From NCBI GenBank assembly GCA_017527075.1, contig JAFXQM010000002.1, positions 1-64,000 of the forward strand: a DNA stretch of 64,000 bases. The letters run 5' to 3'. Below the pieces are notes generated by a model. That model was not told where the DNA came from. It did not search any database and saw only the letters and a list, made by a program, of their open reading frames with translations. The stretch is from Selenomonadaceae bacterium (lineage in GTDB: Bacteria > Bacillota > Negativicutes > Selenomonadales > Selenomonadaceae). Both the position numbers and the translations under genes were made by a program. This document shows, one piece after another, positions 1-8,720 of the stretch. Each line of letters begins with the position of its first letter. Position 1 is the first letter of the stretch.

Positions 1-1
1 G

Positions 2-2299
2 CTGCCCGAAAAATTTCACGCGCTGGATTTTCTCGTCGACGAAACTCAAAACAAAATCCGCGTGGAGCTGGAGCTTTCACTCAAGGCGGGCGAAATCGTC
101 GGCAAACTTTACGACGCCCTCCGCGTTCAATACGTCGACCCCGACAGCGACGAATCACTCGTCAGCCTCAACAAACTTTGCGTGCGACTCGTCTTCTGCC
201 TTTACGCCGAATCGTCCGGGATTTTCGGCGCGCACAAAATTTTCCGCGACTGGCTCAGCGGCGCGCGCAACATCCGCCGCGACCTCCTCGACCTCTTTGA
301 AGTCCTCGACACGCCCGTCGACGAACGCGACCCTTACCTCGACGACGCGCTGAAAAAATTTCCTTTCGTCAACGGCGGGCTCTTCGCGGACAAAATCGAA
401 ATCCCGAACTTCACGCCCGAAATAAAAAATCTTCTGCTGGAGGAAGCGAGCAGCGGTTTCAATTGGTCAGGAATTTCTCCGACGATTTTCGGCGCGGTCT
501 TCGAATCGACCCTCAACCCCGTGACCCGTCGCGCCGGCGGCATGCATTACACCAGCGTCGAAAATATTCACAAAGTCATCGACCCGCTCTTCCTCGACGA
601 CCTCAAAGCCGAATTCAAATCCCTCAAGACCAAAAAGCAACTCGCCGCCTTCCACGAAAAAATTTCCGCCATAAAAATTTTCGATCCTGCGTGTGGCTCA
701 GGAAATTTCCTCACCGAAAGTTTCATCAGCCTCCGCCGACTCGAAAACGAAGTACTCAAAAAATTTTTCGGCGAAAAAATTTTGCTCGGCGCGTTCGATA
801 ACCCAATCAAAGTTTCCATTCAAAATTTTTACGGCATTGAGATTAACGACTTCGCCGTGGCCGTCGCGCAGACCGCTCTTTGGATTGCCGAACTGCAGAT
901 GATGATTGAGACGCAAGAAATTATTCACCGCGACCTCGACTTCCTGCCGCTCAAATCTTACTCGAACATTCACGAAGGCAACGCCCTGCGCCTCGACTGG
1001 AAAGCCCTTGCGCCCGACGCCGACTTCATCATTGGCAACCCGCCCTTCGTCGGCAAAAGTTTTCAGACCGCCGAGCAAAAATCTGACATGGCAAAAATTT
1101 TCGCGGGCGTCAAAGGCTTCGGCAACCTCGATTACGTCACGTGCTGGTTCAAGAAAGCCGCCGACTTCATCGACGATAAGACTGCCTGCGCGTTCGTCGC
1201 GACCAACTCAATCAGCCAGGGCATTGCCGTGCCGCCGCTGTGGAATTATCTTTTCGGCAAAGGCGTCGTGATTAATTTCGTTCACCAAACGTTCAAGTGG
1301 GCGAGTGAGAGTTTCGACCAAGCCGCCGTTCACTGTGTCGTCGTCGGCTTCGCGAAGTTCAATGCGCCCGTCAAAAAAATTTTCAGCGGCGAGACCGTTC
1401 GCGTCGCCGAATTCATCAACGCTTACCTCGTCGACGGAGCCAACGTCATCGTCATGCCGCAAGCCAATCCGAGCCGCGAAGATGTCCCGCCAATGTTCGT
1501 CGGCAGCTGTCCGACTGACGGCGGAAATTTTTTGCTGACCGACGACGAGTGCAAAGATTTTCTCAAGCGCGAGCCCGCTGCTCAAAAATTTATCCGTCGA
1601 TACGTCGGCTCCAACGAATTCATTAACGGAATCGTTCGCTGGTGTTTGTGGCTGAAAGATTGTCCGCCGAATGAACTGCGCAAGATGCCGCGCGTCATGG
1701 AACGAGTGCAAGCCGTAAAAAATTTTCGCTTGGCGAGCAAGAAAGCGCAGACCCGCCGCCGCGCCGAAACGCCCACGCTTTTCGCCGAAGACAGATTCGT
1801 CGACGCGCCCGCGCTGTTCATGCCGATGGTTTCTTCCGAGAACCGCCGATACATTCCGATGGGTTTCATTGACGCGGGAGCCGTCGTGAACAACAAAGCC
1901 CTCTTCATTCCGAACTGCGACCTTTACACCTTCGGAGTGCTGACGAGTTCAATTCACATGGCGTGGATGAGAACCGTCGCGGGAAGATTGAAGTCCGATT
2001 ACAGTTACGGCACGACGACGGTTTACAACACATTTCCGTGGGCGGAGCCGAGCGCGCAGCAAAAAAAATTAATCGAATCGACGGCGCAAAAAATTTTGGA
2101 CGCGCGAAAAAATTATCCGCAGTCGACGCTTGCCGATTTGTACGACGAACTTTCCATGCCGAAGGAACTTCGTGACGCGCACAAAAAAAATGACCGCGCA
2201 GTTGCGGCCGCTTACGGCTTCGAAAATTTTTTGGAAGACGAATCAAAAATCGTCGCGGAGCTTATGAAACTTTACGAACAACTTACTAATCTTGACTGA
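2..2299 (+). CDS. MmeI-like DNA methyltransferase / type IIG restriction-modification protein (5' end outside window)
   Basis: The frame is open from base 2, so the true start lies upstream; the first internal GTG is at 62. The protein shows an MmeI-type helical spacer (LVFCLYAESSGIF), SAM-binding motif I (DPACGSGNFL, about residue 207 counted from the GTG) and catalytic motif IV NPPF (about residue 325), which marks an N6-adenine or N4-cytosine amino-methyltransferase. The C-terminus (YPQSTLADLYDELSMP, then DRAVAAAYG) matches the MmeI C-terminal domain. In the MmeI family an N-terminal nuclease domain and a target-recognition domain share one chain. Whether the nuclease is present cannot be judged here. 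The next three genes point toward it from the other strand. Confidence 0.85.
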   Translation: MPEKFHALDFLVDETQNKIRVELELSLKAGEIVGKLYDALRVQYVDPDSDESLVSLNKLCVRLVFCLYAESSGIFGAHKIFRDWLSGARNIRRDLLDLFEVLDTPVDERDPYLDDALKKFPFVNGGLFADKIEIPNFTPEIKNLLLEEASSGFNWSGISPTIFGAVFESTLNPVTRRAGGMHYTSVENIHKVIDPLFLDDLKAEFKSLKTKKQLAAFHEKISAIKIFDPACGSGNFLTESFISLRRLENEVLKKFFGEKILLGAFDNPIKVSIQNFYGIEINDFAVAVAQTALWIAELQMMIETQEIIHRDLDFLPLKSYSNIHEGNALRLDWKALAPDADFIIGNPPFVGKSFQTAEQKSDMAKIFAGVKGFGNLDYVTCWFKKAADFIDDKTACAFVATNSISQGIAVPPLWNYLFGKGVVINFVHQTFKWASESFDQAAVHCVVVGFAKFNAPVKKIFSGETVRVAEFINAYLVDGANVIVMPQANPSREDVPPMFVGSCPTDGGNFLLTDDECKDFLKREPAAQKFIRRYVGSNEFINGIVRWCLWLKDCPPNELRKMPRVMERVQAVKNFRLASKKAQTRRRAETPTLFAEDRFVDAPALFMPMVSSENRRYIPMGFIDAGAVVNNKALFIPNCDLYTFGVLTSSIHMAWMRTVAGRLKSDYSYGTTTVYNTFPWAEPSAQQKKLIESTAQKILDARKNYPQSTLADLYDELSMPKELRDAHKKNDRAVAAAYGFENFLEDESKIVAELMKLYEQLTNLD

Positions 2300-2633
2300 G
2301 AATTTCGGTGTTGTCATCCATTATGACATCCTTAAACGGAACACCGTCGATAAAGAAATTGTTCAGCAGGTCGTGAAGTTTTTCGTAACGAGCAATCACT
2401 TCAAACCTGTCGGCGGCAGGATAGCCTCGCGATTCGCAGTGCATGATGTAAACGTAATAAAATCGGGGCTCGCCTTCGTTTTCGACGGGCTCGTAACACA
2501 TGCGATAATAGACGCCGCGATACAAAAATTCAATGCCCATGAACTTGCGCGGCTGAGTTTCCGTGGAGGGGCGGCGACCGCTGTCGTACTCGTAAATAAA
2601 TTCGTACAAGCTGTTGTACTCGTTGATTCTCAT
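2286..2633 (-). CDS. Hypothetical protein, 115 aa
   Basis: This small, tyrosine-rich and acidic soluble protein has no motif I recognise and no signal peptide or membrane segment. It is last in a three-gene minus-strand cluster and its ATG overlaps the TGA of the preceding gene (ATGA), so the two are probably translationally coupled. Its 3' end overlaps the end of the convergent methyltransferase gene by 14 bases. The cluster is AT-richer than surrounding genes, which suggests acquired DNA. Function unknown. Confidence 0.6.
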   Translation of the reverse strand: MRINEYNSLYEFIYEYDSGRRPSTETQPRKFMGIEFLYRGVYYRMCYEPVENEGEPRFYYVYIMHCESRGYPAADRFEVIARYEKLHDLLNNFFIDGVPFKDVIMDDNTEILSQD

Positions 2634-3004
2634 TGTAATCCGAGCCTTTCTTTAATCTCGTTGACCAAAGCCCGTTCTTTTTCAGAAATGGCAATCCCGT
2701 TGTCAGAGTGATTCAAGTAAATGTGTTTGTGCGGTTGAACTCCGCGATGTTTGTGTCTTAAATCAATGACCACCGCCTGTTTATGATTTTCATCGTAATA
2801 GGCGCGGTGTTTTAATTCGCCGCCTTGAACAATGGCGTAAATCCTGTTAGCCGTATGCGAAAATTCGGGAGCTTTGACGGAGCCGCTGTCTCTGACTAAA
2901 ATCTTGACGTTGTCAAATCCGCCTATGGAGCGGAAAGTTTTTCCGCCGTCCACAAAAGTAAAATTACCGGCGTGTACATTCTTAAATGAAATTCTGCTAC
3001 CCAT
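2630..3004 (-). CDS. Hypothetical protein with His-rich C-terminal motif, 124 aa
   Basis: I chose the ATG at 3004 because AAAGGAG lies 9 bases upstream; an in-frame ATG at 3013 would abut that ribosome binding site. The segment KHRAYYDENHKQAVVIDLRH followed by PHKHIYL resembles the pattern hRhYD..gk..iDl.H...pHiH seen in phage-associated and polymorphic-toxin-like proteins; this similarity is from memory and weak. There is no signal peptide. It is the middle gene of a three-gene cluster of possible phage or integrative-element origin. No specific function is claimed. Confidence 0.6.
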   Translation of the reverse strand: MGSRISFKNVHAGNFTFVDGGKTFRSIGGFDNVKILVRDSGSVKAPEFSHTANRIYAIVQGGELKHRAYYDENHKQAVVIDLRHKHRGVQPHKHIYLNHSDNGIAISEKERALVNEIKERLGLQ

Positions 3005-3009
3005 GGCAA

Positions 3010-3420
3010 TCATCTCCTTTCAAAAATTGGTGAAACCTCGAAAAGTCTCCCCTGATAACAAGGATGCTTTTTAGGTCGAAAAGAATCTTCATAACGAAAA
3101 TTTACGAACCGTCCTTTCATTTCCGGCAACATGTCTCCGTAAACGATAATTAAAGGCGGTTCAATTCGGCGAATCATTTCATTGTAACCTCGCATAAAAA
3201 AATCTACATCCCTCTTGCTGCCAAGGGTAGAAATCACGACAATCGTTCCTTTTTCAAGACCGGCAAAGCTCAAATCGTCCCAACCTTCCGTTGTCCAACC
3301 GACACTTGGCAAAGACAAAATGCCATGTTCTTGCCAAAAACAACCCAGCCAACGATTTTTATAATAGAGTAAGTAAAGAGCACGTCGGCAATTCTCTTTG
3401 TCGAGACGGTTTGCACTCAA
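3010..3420 (-). CDS. DUF4417-like protein, probably N-terminally truncated, 136 aa
   Basis: The block RWLGCFWQEHGILSLPSVGW, then KGTIVVISTLG and PPLIIVYGDM matches the core of DUF4417 proteins, which occur on phages and mobile elements and have no established function. Family members are usually longer at the N-terminus. Here the frame opens with a TTG at 3420, after an AAAGGAG-ATG at 3431-3433 that reads only four codons before a TGA. A likely explanation is loss of the 5' half, or a frameshift just after the original start. First gene of the accessory cluster. Confidence 0.6.
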   Translation of the reverse strand: MSANRLDKENCRRALYLLYYKNRWLGCFWQEHGILSLPSVGWTTEGWDDLSFAGLEKGTIVVISTLGSKRDVDFFMRGYNEMIRRIEPPLIIVYGDMLPEMKGRFVNFRYEDSFRPKKHPCYQGRLFEVSPIFERR

Positions 3421-3532
3421 GCAATGGACATCACTCCTTTCGACTCACAAAAAAATTTTTTATTTTATGGGAGTGTGTAGTTTGCTTTGAATCGGCGGCG
3501 GGCATTTGACAAGCGCGTGAATCCCAATAAGA

Positions 3533-4126
3533 TTAAGACGCTTTGCCCACGCCGCGAAATATGTCGACCAAACTTTTGACGGCGCGGCAAATAATTTCAT
3601 CAACGCACTTGAACGCGTGAGTCATTGTCATTTTCATCTTTTTATCGACGCTTTGCAGAACTTTGTCGTTGGAAATTTTTGCAACCATGTCGGCGCGCGC
3701 GAGCAATTTTTCCAAGGCGGCTTCGGCTCTCGCAGTCCGTCTTAGTCCTTCAAATCTGTAAGGAAAAGTGACGACCGCGACTGTCAACGCGCCGAGTTCC
3801 TTTGCAAATTTCGCCACGACCGGAGATGCGCCCGTGCCATCAAAACCGCCGAGCCCCGCGACGATTATAACCGCCTTCGCGCCGCGCAGTGCCGACAAAA
3901 TTTCTTCGCGACTTTCATTCGCCGCCTTTGCACTTCTTTCGGTTGAACCGCCGTCGAGACCGTAAGACACATTTTTGTCGAGCAAAATTTTTTTCTCAGC
4001 CTTCGACATCTGCAAAGACATTTTATCCCTGCTGCACGAAATGAACTCCGCGCCCGTCACGCCCGAATCAATCATGTGATTCACGGCGAACATGCCGCCG
4101 CCGCCCACGCTTATGACTTTCAACAT
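3533..4126 (-). CDS. Truncated, divergent FtsZ-like protein, 197 aa
   Basis: The protein aligns with the N-terminal GTPase half of the canonical FtsZ encoded at 11350-12570. It keeps a glycine-rich first loop (VGGGGMFAVN for [11 protein letters not shown]), the signature in altered form (GGFDGTGASPVVA for [13 protein letters not shown], about residues 92-104) and the helix DKKMKMTMTHAF. It stops before the catalytic T7 loop and lacks the whole C-terminal domain, linker and tail peptide. It may bind nucleotide but could not complete the inter-subunit hydrolysis site of a filament. It begins 15 bases after the amidohydrolase gene and is probably co-transcribed with it. Degraded duplicate or regulatory paralogue are both possible. 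Confidence 0.8.
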   Translation of the reverse strand: MLKVISVGGGGMFAVNHMIDSGVTGAEFISCSRDKMSLQMSKAEKKILLDKNVSYGLDGGSTERSAKAANESREEILSALRGAKAVIIVAGLGGFDGTGASPVVAKFAKELGALTVAVVTFPYRFEGLRRTARAEAALEKLLARADMVAKISNDKVLQSVDKKMKMTMTHAFKCVDEIICRAVKSLVDIFRGVGKAS

Positions 4127-4141
4127 CGCGCGCGCCTTCGT

Positions 4142-4990
4142 TCAAAGCCCCAAAAGTTTTCGCGCGTTGAGTCCGAGGATTTTATTTTTGTCGACGGCGG
4201 GCAGCGGCAGATTTTTTATAAAGTCCAAGGAAATTTTTTGCTCCGTCCACGGGCTGTCGGTGCCGAATAAAATTTTCTCCGCGCCGAAAATTTTTACGAA
4301 CGTCATGAACTGCGCGGCGTCCAAAAGCTTCAGCGCGCTCTCTTCCCAAGGAAAATCTTCGCGCGGAATAATTTTCCCAGTGGAGAACGCCGTGTCGATG
4401 AAAACATTTTTGTCCGCCAAGAGCTCCAAGACCTGAGCCCAATTTTTCCAGCCGCCCATGTGCGCCGCGACGAATTTAAACTCTCCGACCTGTTCGACGA
4501 CGCGGCGAATCATCTGCGGCGAGCAGCGAACGACGCCGGGGAATCCGATATCGAGCCCCGCGTGCGTCACGACGATTAAATCCAACTCGGCGGCGCGGTC
4601 AATGATTCGCAGGAACTTAACGTCATCCAAATTTGTATCTTGATAAACGGGATGAAGTTTGATACCCTTTAGCCCGAAATTTTTCACGCGGCTGAGCTCG
4701 GCGCGATAATTGGAGCTGTCGGGGTGAATGCAGCCGAGTGAAAAAATTCCTTCGCCGAAAAATTTTTCGTTGAGTGCGGCGGAGGACGAATTAATTTTTT
4801 CGACCTGCCGCGGATTCGTCGCCACCGGCAGAATCACCGACAAATTAATTTGCGCGGCGTCCATGGATTTTTTCAGACCGTTCAAGCTTCCGTCCGTGAA
4901 GGCGGGCGTGTGACTGACGCGGCTGAGCTTTTCAATGACGGCGGCGGAAATTTCGTCGGGGAAGATGTGCGTGTGCATGTCGATAATCAC
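4142..4990 (-). CDS. Amidohydrolase-family metal-dependent hydrolase, 282 aa
   Basis: The protein has the TIM-barrel amidohydrolase pattern of the ACMSD/COG2159 group: an N-terminal metal-binding HTH (IIDMHTHIFPDE), GLKGIKLHP on strand 4, THAG, AAHMGG and a late FGTDSPW that supplies the last metal-binding Asp. It is presumably cytoplasmic and decarboxylates or hydrolyses a small molecule; the substrate cannot be read from sequence. A GTG start at 4990 is used, with GGAG about 10 bases upstream. The FtsZ-like gene follows on the same strand. A heptamer array lies upstream at 5010-5052. Confidence 0.8.
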   Translation of the reverse strand: MIIDMHTHIFPDEISAAVIEKLSRVSHTPAFTDGSLNGLKKSMDAAQINLSVILPVATNPRQVEKINSSSAALNEKFFGEGIFSLGCIHPDSSNYRAELSRVKNFGLKGIKLHPVYQDTNLDDVKFLRIIDRAAELDLIVVTHAGLDIGFPGVVRCSPQMIRRVVEQVGEFKFVAAHMGGWKNWAQVLELLADKNVFIDTAFSTGKIIPREDFPWEESALKLLDAAQFMTFVKIFGAEKILFGTDSPWTEQKISLDFIKNLPLPAVDKNKILGLNARKLLGL

Positions 4991-5008
4991 AGCGGGTCAA
5001 CTCCTTTT

Positions 5009-5053
5009 TAGGATTTAGGATTTAGGGAAAAGCTCTTGTCCCTTGTCCCTTGC
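5009..5053. repeat. Heptanucleotide repeat array
   Basis: Two period-7 runs, AGGATTT-type (5010-5027) and CTTGTCC-type (5034-5052), lie between divergent genes. The array ends in the ribosome binding site of the symporter gene. It is one of at least nine such arrays in the window. Confidence 0.75.
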
Positions 5054-5070
5054 TTGGAGGTTTTGTTTCA

Positions 5071-6609
5071 ATGAAGGTTGCTTTACTCGTTTTGTATTTT
5101 GCAGTGCTGATTGGAATCGGTCTCTACTGCCGCAAGCACGCCACCGACGTCGACGGCTTTGTTTTGGGCGGGCGCAGCGTCGGTCCGTGGCTCACGGCTT
5201 TTGCTTACGGCACAAGTTATTTCTCGGCGGTCGTGTTCGTCGGTTACGCGGGTCAGTTCGGCTGGAAGTACGGAATCGCGGCGACGTGGGCGGGAATCGG
5301 CAACGCGCTGATTGGTTCGCTCATGGCGTGGTTCATCCTCGGCAGGCGCACACGCGTCATGACTCGCCACCTGGACACCGCCACCATGCCTCAGTTCTTT
5401 GAAAAACGTTTCGGCTCGCCGTCGCTGAAAATCGGTGCGGCAATTATAATTTTCATCTTTATGATACCTTACACCGCCAGTCTTTACAACGGGCTTTCTC
5501 GACTTTTCGGCATGGCGTTCAGTATCGACTACTCCGTTTGCATTTTGCTTATGGCTGTGCTCACCGCCGTTTACGTCATCGCCGGCGGATACATGGCGAC
5601 CGCGATTAACGATTTCATTCAAGGCGTCGTCATGCTCGTGGGAATTTCCGCGGTGATTTATGCCGTGCTCGAATCGAAGGGCGGATTCATAAACGCGCTC
5701 GACGGGCTGGCTCGTGTCAGCGACGCAAATGTTTCCTCGACGCCCGGAATTTTTTCCTCGTTCTTCGGACCCGACCCGCTCAATCTTTTGTTCGTCGTGA
5801 TTTTGACTTCGCTGGGCACGTGGGGTTTGCCGCAGATGGTTCAAAAATTTTACGCGATAAAAAATGAGCAGGCGATTCAAAAGGGCACGGTCATCTCGAC
5901 GCTGTTTGCATTCGTGGTGGCGGGCGGCTGTTACTTCCTCGGCGGCTTCGGCAGATTATTTTCCGACCAAATCGACATCAAGGCGAACGGCTTCGACTCG
6001 GTGGTGCCGACAATGCTTTCGGGGCTGTCGGAGGGAATGATTGCGCTCGTGGTGATTTTGGTTTTGTCGGCGTCCATGTCGACGCTCTCTTCGCTGGTCA
6101 TCGTCTCGTCCTCCACGCTCACGCTCGATTTAATCCGCGACAACTTCGCCAAGGACATGAGTGAGCCGCGGCAGGTTTTGTTGATAAGAATTTTGGTCGT
6201 GGTGTTCATTGCGATATCGGCGGTGCTCGCGCTCGTCCAATACAAAAGCTCGGTGAACTTCATCGCGCAACTTATGGGCGTGTCGTGGGGGGCAATGGCG
6301 GGCGCATTCCTTGCGCCGTTCATGTACTCTCTTTACTCCAAAAAAGTTTCGACGGCGGCTTGCTGGGCGTGCTTCATCTTCGGCAGCGTGCTGATGACCG
6401 CCAACATGTTAATCCGCCCCGCCTTCCCCGCGATTCTCCAGTCGCCGATTAATTCGGGCGCGATTGCCATGCTCGTCGGATTAATCCTTGTGCCGTTGGT
6501 CAGCGCGTTCACTCCTTCGCCCGACAAAAAATTGGTCGACGACGCGTTCAAATGTTACGACGAAAAAATCCTCGTGCCGCTCTCGACTTCACTCGACAGC
6601 GAAAAATAA
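5071..6609 (+). CDS. Sodium:solute symporter (SSS family), 512 aa
   Basis: This polytopic inner-membrane protein has about 13 predicted hydrophobic segments. The N-terminal SSS pattern is visible (helix 1, then DVDGFVLGGRSVGPWLTAFA, then TSYFSAVVFVGYAG), as in PutP/PanF-type Na+-coupled transporters. Substrate is not evident; amino acids or organic acids are common in the family. ATG 5071 follows TTGGAGG by about 10 bases; an in-frame TTG at 5050 lies upstream of that site and is rejected. It appears monocistronic and is followed by a GC-rich hairpin. Confidence 0.88.
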   Translation: MKVALLVLYFAVLIGIGLYCRKHATDVDGFVLGGRSVGPWLTAFAYGTSYFSAVVFVGYAGQFGWKYGIAATWAGIGNALIGSLMAWFILGRRTRVMTRHLDTATMPQFFEKRFGSPSLKIGAAIIIFIFMIPYTASLYNGLSRLFGMAFSIDYSVCILLMAVLTAVYVIAGGYMATAINDFIQGVVMLVGISAVIYAVLESKGGFINALDGLARVSDANVSSTPGIFSSFFGPDPLNLLFVVILTSLGTWGLPQMVQKFYAIKNEQAIQKGTVISTLFAFVVAGGCYFLGGFGRLFSDQIDIKANGFDSVVPTMLSGLSEGMIALVVILVLSASMSTLSSLVIVSSSTLTLDLIRDNFAKDMSEPRQVLLIRILVVVFIAISAVLALVQYKSSVNFIAQLMGVSWGAMAGAFLAPFMYSLYSKKVSTAACWACFIFGSVLMTANMLIRPAFPAILQSPINSGAIAMLVGLILVPLVSAFTPSPDKKLVDDAFKCYDEKILVPLSTSLDSEK

Positions 6610-6611
6610 AA

Positions 6612-6632
6612 AGCCTCGCGCGCGGAGGCTTC
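6612..6632 (+). terminator. Hairpin after symporter gene
   Basis: AGCCTC and GAGGCT form a stem with a GC-rich interior directly after the stop codon. The T tract is short, so it is a weak intrinsic terminator or an mRNA-stabilising hairpin. Confidence 0.5.
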
Positions 6633-6659
6633 AATCGTTCAGCCGTCATTCATGGCGGC

Positions 6660-6833
6660 TTAATTTTTTTGTCCCGAAAAAATTTTGAACGCCCGAAAAA
6701 ATTTTGACGCCGGAAAAAATTTCGTCGCCAGAAAAATTTCCGTCGCAAAAAAATTTCGTCGCCCGAAAAAATTTTGACGCCGGAAAAAATTTTCGCCGCA
6801 AAAAATTTTCCGCCGCAGAAAAAATTTTTTACG
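6660..6833. repeat. A(n)T(n)/GC-alternating short repeat array
   Basis: About nine imperfect units of roughly 18-20 bp alternate AAAAAATTTT cores with CGCC/GACGCC linkers. It lies between the symporter terminator and the mdh promoter. It explains an apparent minus-strand ORF running through here, which is not a gene. Similar arrays are at 8700-8870 and 18920-19175. Confidence 0.8.
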
Positions 6834-6878
6834 TTGCGCAGAATTCTTGTAGAAAATTATAATTCGATATGTTACAAT
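6834..6878 (+). promoter_or_regulatory. Probable mdh promoter
   Basis: TTGCGC at 6834-6839 and TATAAT at 6858-6863 are 18 bases apart. A second -10-like TACAAT lies at 6873-6878. The ribosome binding site GAGGAGG follows at about 6897, before ATG 6912. Confidence 0.55.
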
Positions 6879-6911
6879 AAGCCCAGCAAATTTTTGAGGA
6901 GGCATTTTTAA

Positions 6912-7862
6912 ATGAAAGTAACAGTAGTTGGTGCAGGTAATGTCGGCGCGACCGTGGCGAACGTCCTGGCGACCAAAGGCTTCGCGAGTGAAGTTGTCCT
7001 CATCGACATCAAAGAAGGTCTCTCCGAAGGCAAAGCGATGGACATCATGCAGACTTCGCACATGCTCAACTTCGACACGACCGTGACGGGTGTGACCAAC
7101 GATTACGCGGCGACGGCAGGCTCGCAAGTCGTTGTTGTCACGAGCGGCATTCCGCGCAAACCCGGCATGACCCGCGAACAACTCATCGGCACCAACGCAA
7201 AAATCGTCAAGAGTGTTGTCGACCAAATCTTGGCGCACTCGCCCGAAGCAATTCTGATTATCGTCTCGAACCCCATGGACGCGATGACTTACCTGACGCT
7301 CAAGGACACCAAGCTCCCGCGCAACCGCATTATCGGGCAGGGCGGCATGCTCGACAGCTCCCGCTTCCGTTATTACCTCGCCGAAGCTCTCAAGGAAGCC
7401 GGCTACCCCGCAACCCCGACCGATATCGACGGCATGGTTGTCGGCGGCCACGCGGACAAAACGATGGTCCCGCTCGTCAGCCTCGCAACTTATCGCGGCA
7501 TCCCCGTCACCCAATTCCTCAGCGACGAAGCGATTCAAAAAGCTGTCGAAGCGACCAAAGTCGGCGGCGCGACCTGCACGAAACTTTTGGGCACTTCCGC
7601 TTGGTATGCTCCCGGCGCGGCGGCTGCGGCTCTCGTTGAGGCCATTGCCCTCGACGCAAAGAAATTGATTCCCTGCTGCGTCTACCTCGACGGCGAATAC
7701 GGCGAAAAAGATTTGTGCATCGGCGTGCCCGTCATCCTCGGCAAGAACGGCGTGGAAAAAATCGTCGAAGTCAAATTCTCCGAAGCCGAACAAGCCAAGT
7801 TCGCCGAGAGCGTTGCGGCGGCTCGTGAAGTCAACAGCAAGATTGCCGGCGCGCTCGAATAA
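6912..7862 (+). CDS. mdh: Malate dehydrogenase, 316 aa
   Basis: NAD-dependent malate dehydrogenase catalyses malate/oxaloacetate interconversion in the cytoplasm. The Rossmann motif GAGNVGA (residues 7-13), the Asp after strand 2 (VVLIDI), the substrate-binding Arg of GIPRKPGMTR, NPMDAMTY and the catalytic His of GGHADKTMVP (about residue 178) are all present. The arginine at GIPRKPGM favours malate over lactate dehydrogenase. Length is normal for the LDH-like MDH family. It is a single-gene unit with its own promoter and a strong terminator. In propionate- or succinate-forming Negativicutes it feeds the reductive branch of the TCA cycle; that role is inferred. Confidence 0.95.
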   Translation: MKVTVVGAGNVGATVANVLATKGFASEVVLIDIKEGLSEGKAMDIMQTSHMLNFDTTVTGVTNDYAATAGSQVVVVTSGIPRKPGMTREQLIGTNAKIVKSVVDQILAHSPEAILIIVSNPMDAMTYLTLKDTKLPRNRIIGQGGMLDSSRFRYYLAEALKEAGYPATPTDIDGMVVGGHADKTMVPLVSLATYRGIPVTQFLSDEAIQKAVEATKVGGATCTKLLGTSAWYAPGAAAAALVEAIALDAKKLIPCCVYLDGEYGEKDLCIGVPVILGKNGVEKIVEVKFSEAEQAKFAESVAAAREVNSKIAGALE

Positions 7863-7885
7863 TTTTATCTCGAAAACTGAATCAA

Positions 7886-7917
7886 GGAACTCTGCCGTAA
7901 ACGGTGGAGTTCCTTTT
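7886..7917 (+). terminator. mdh terminator
   Basis: GGAACTC and GAGTTCC flank an inner CCG/CGG pair with a TAAA loop, followed by TTTT. It starts 24 bases after the mdh stop. Confidence 0.85.
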
Positions 7918-7994
7918 GATTTAAGGAGGTGAAAAATTTAATCGATAGTTAGGTTGAAGGACGCGAACAAAAGTTTTCCAAGGAGGAGAGCACA

Positions 7995-8258
7995 ATGTTG
8001 GACAGAGTAGAAAAAATCGCACGGGTTGCTCGCGTCAACGGCGTCGCTCACGATAACAAGCACCGCTTCGACAGCGGGCGCGGACGTCGGGATGAAAAAA
8101 ATTCTTTCGCCGAAGAACTGCGGCGCGTGATGAATAAAAAGGCAGCACCCGTCAAAAAAACCGAGATTCCCGAAGCTTACGACCTGGAGCTGACAAGTTG
8201 CGGGACTCACTCACTGTTTTATGCAAGCGGCTTGGGTTTGGAGAGATTGCTTGCCTGA
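7995..8258 (+). CDS. Hypothetical protein, 87 aa
   Basis: Small basic soluble protein with an unstructured lysine/arginine-rich centre and a distinctive hydrophobic end (DLELTSCGTHSLFYASGLGL). I do not recognise the family. A clear AAGGAGGAG ribosome binding site precedes the ATG by 7 bases. The stop codon sits inside the ribosome binding site of tadA (12 bases apart), so the two are probably co-transcribed. Confidence 0.65.
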   Translation: MLDRVEKIARVARVNGVAHDNKHRFDSGRGRRDEKNSFAEELRRVMNKKAAPVKKTEIPEAYDLELTSCGTHSLFYASGLGLERLLA

Positions 8259-8270
8259 GGAGGTCTGTTG

Positions 8271-8720
8271 ATGGACAGAGAGTTTATGAGCCTCGCGCTG
8301 GAGGAAGCGTGGCGGGCGTATCACGAAAATGAAATTCCAATCGGAGCCGTTCTCATCGACGAGGACGGCTCTTTAATTGCCCGCGACCACAATCGCATGG
8401 AGCAACTGCACGACGCGACGGCGCACGCGGAACTTTTGGTCTTGCGGGCGGCGAGTCGGCGGCGGCTGTCGGGTTGCACACTTTATTCCACCGTTGAGCC
8501 CTGCGCAATGTGTGCGGGCGCGTTGATTTTGTGTCGAGTGCGACGGCTGGTTTACGGCGCGGTCGATTCAAAATTCGGGGCGGCGGAATCACTCTTCAAC
8601 GTCGTGAACAATCCCGCGCTCAATCATCGGCTACTCGTGACGGCGGGCATTATGGAGGAGGAGTGCCGCGCGCTCATGAAAAAATTTTTTGTCTCACGAC
8701 GGAAAATTTCTCCGCGCTGA
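8271..8720 (+). CDS. tadA: tRNA adenosine(34) deaminase, 149 aa
   Basis: TadA converts A34 to inosine in tRNA-Arg(ACG), allowing wobble decoding. The zinc-deaminase signature is complete: HAE near residue 53 (zinc His, proton-shuttle Glu) and PCAMC near residues 77-81 (two zinc Cys). Downstream GALILCRVRRLVYG is typical of TadA rather than of cytidine or guanine deaminases. ATG 8271 is used, preceded by GAGGAGG; an in-frame TTG one codon earlier is less likely. The extreme C-terminus runs into the A/T-rich repeat that follows. Confidence 0.93.
   Translation: MDREFMSLALEEAWRAYHENEIPIGAVLIDEDGSLIARDHNRMEQLHDATAHAELLVLRAASRRRLSGCTLYSTVEPCAMCAGALILCRVRRLVYGAVDSKFGAAESLFNVVNNPALNHRLLVTAGIMEEECRALMKKFFVSRRKISPR

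Noticed and set aside
6660..7793. 377-aa minus-strand ORF
   Set aside because: It covers mdh in antisense and then runs through the A/T repeat array, giving repeated KIF/NFF sequence.
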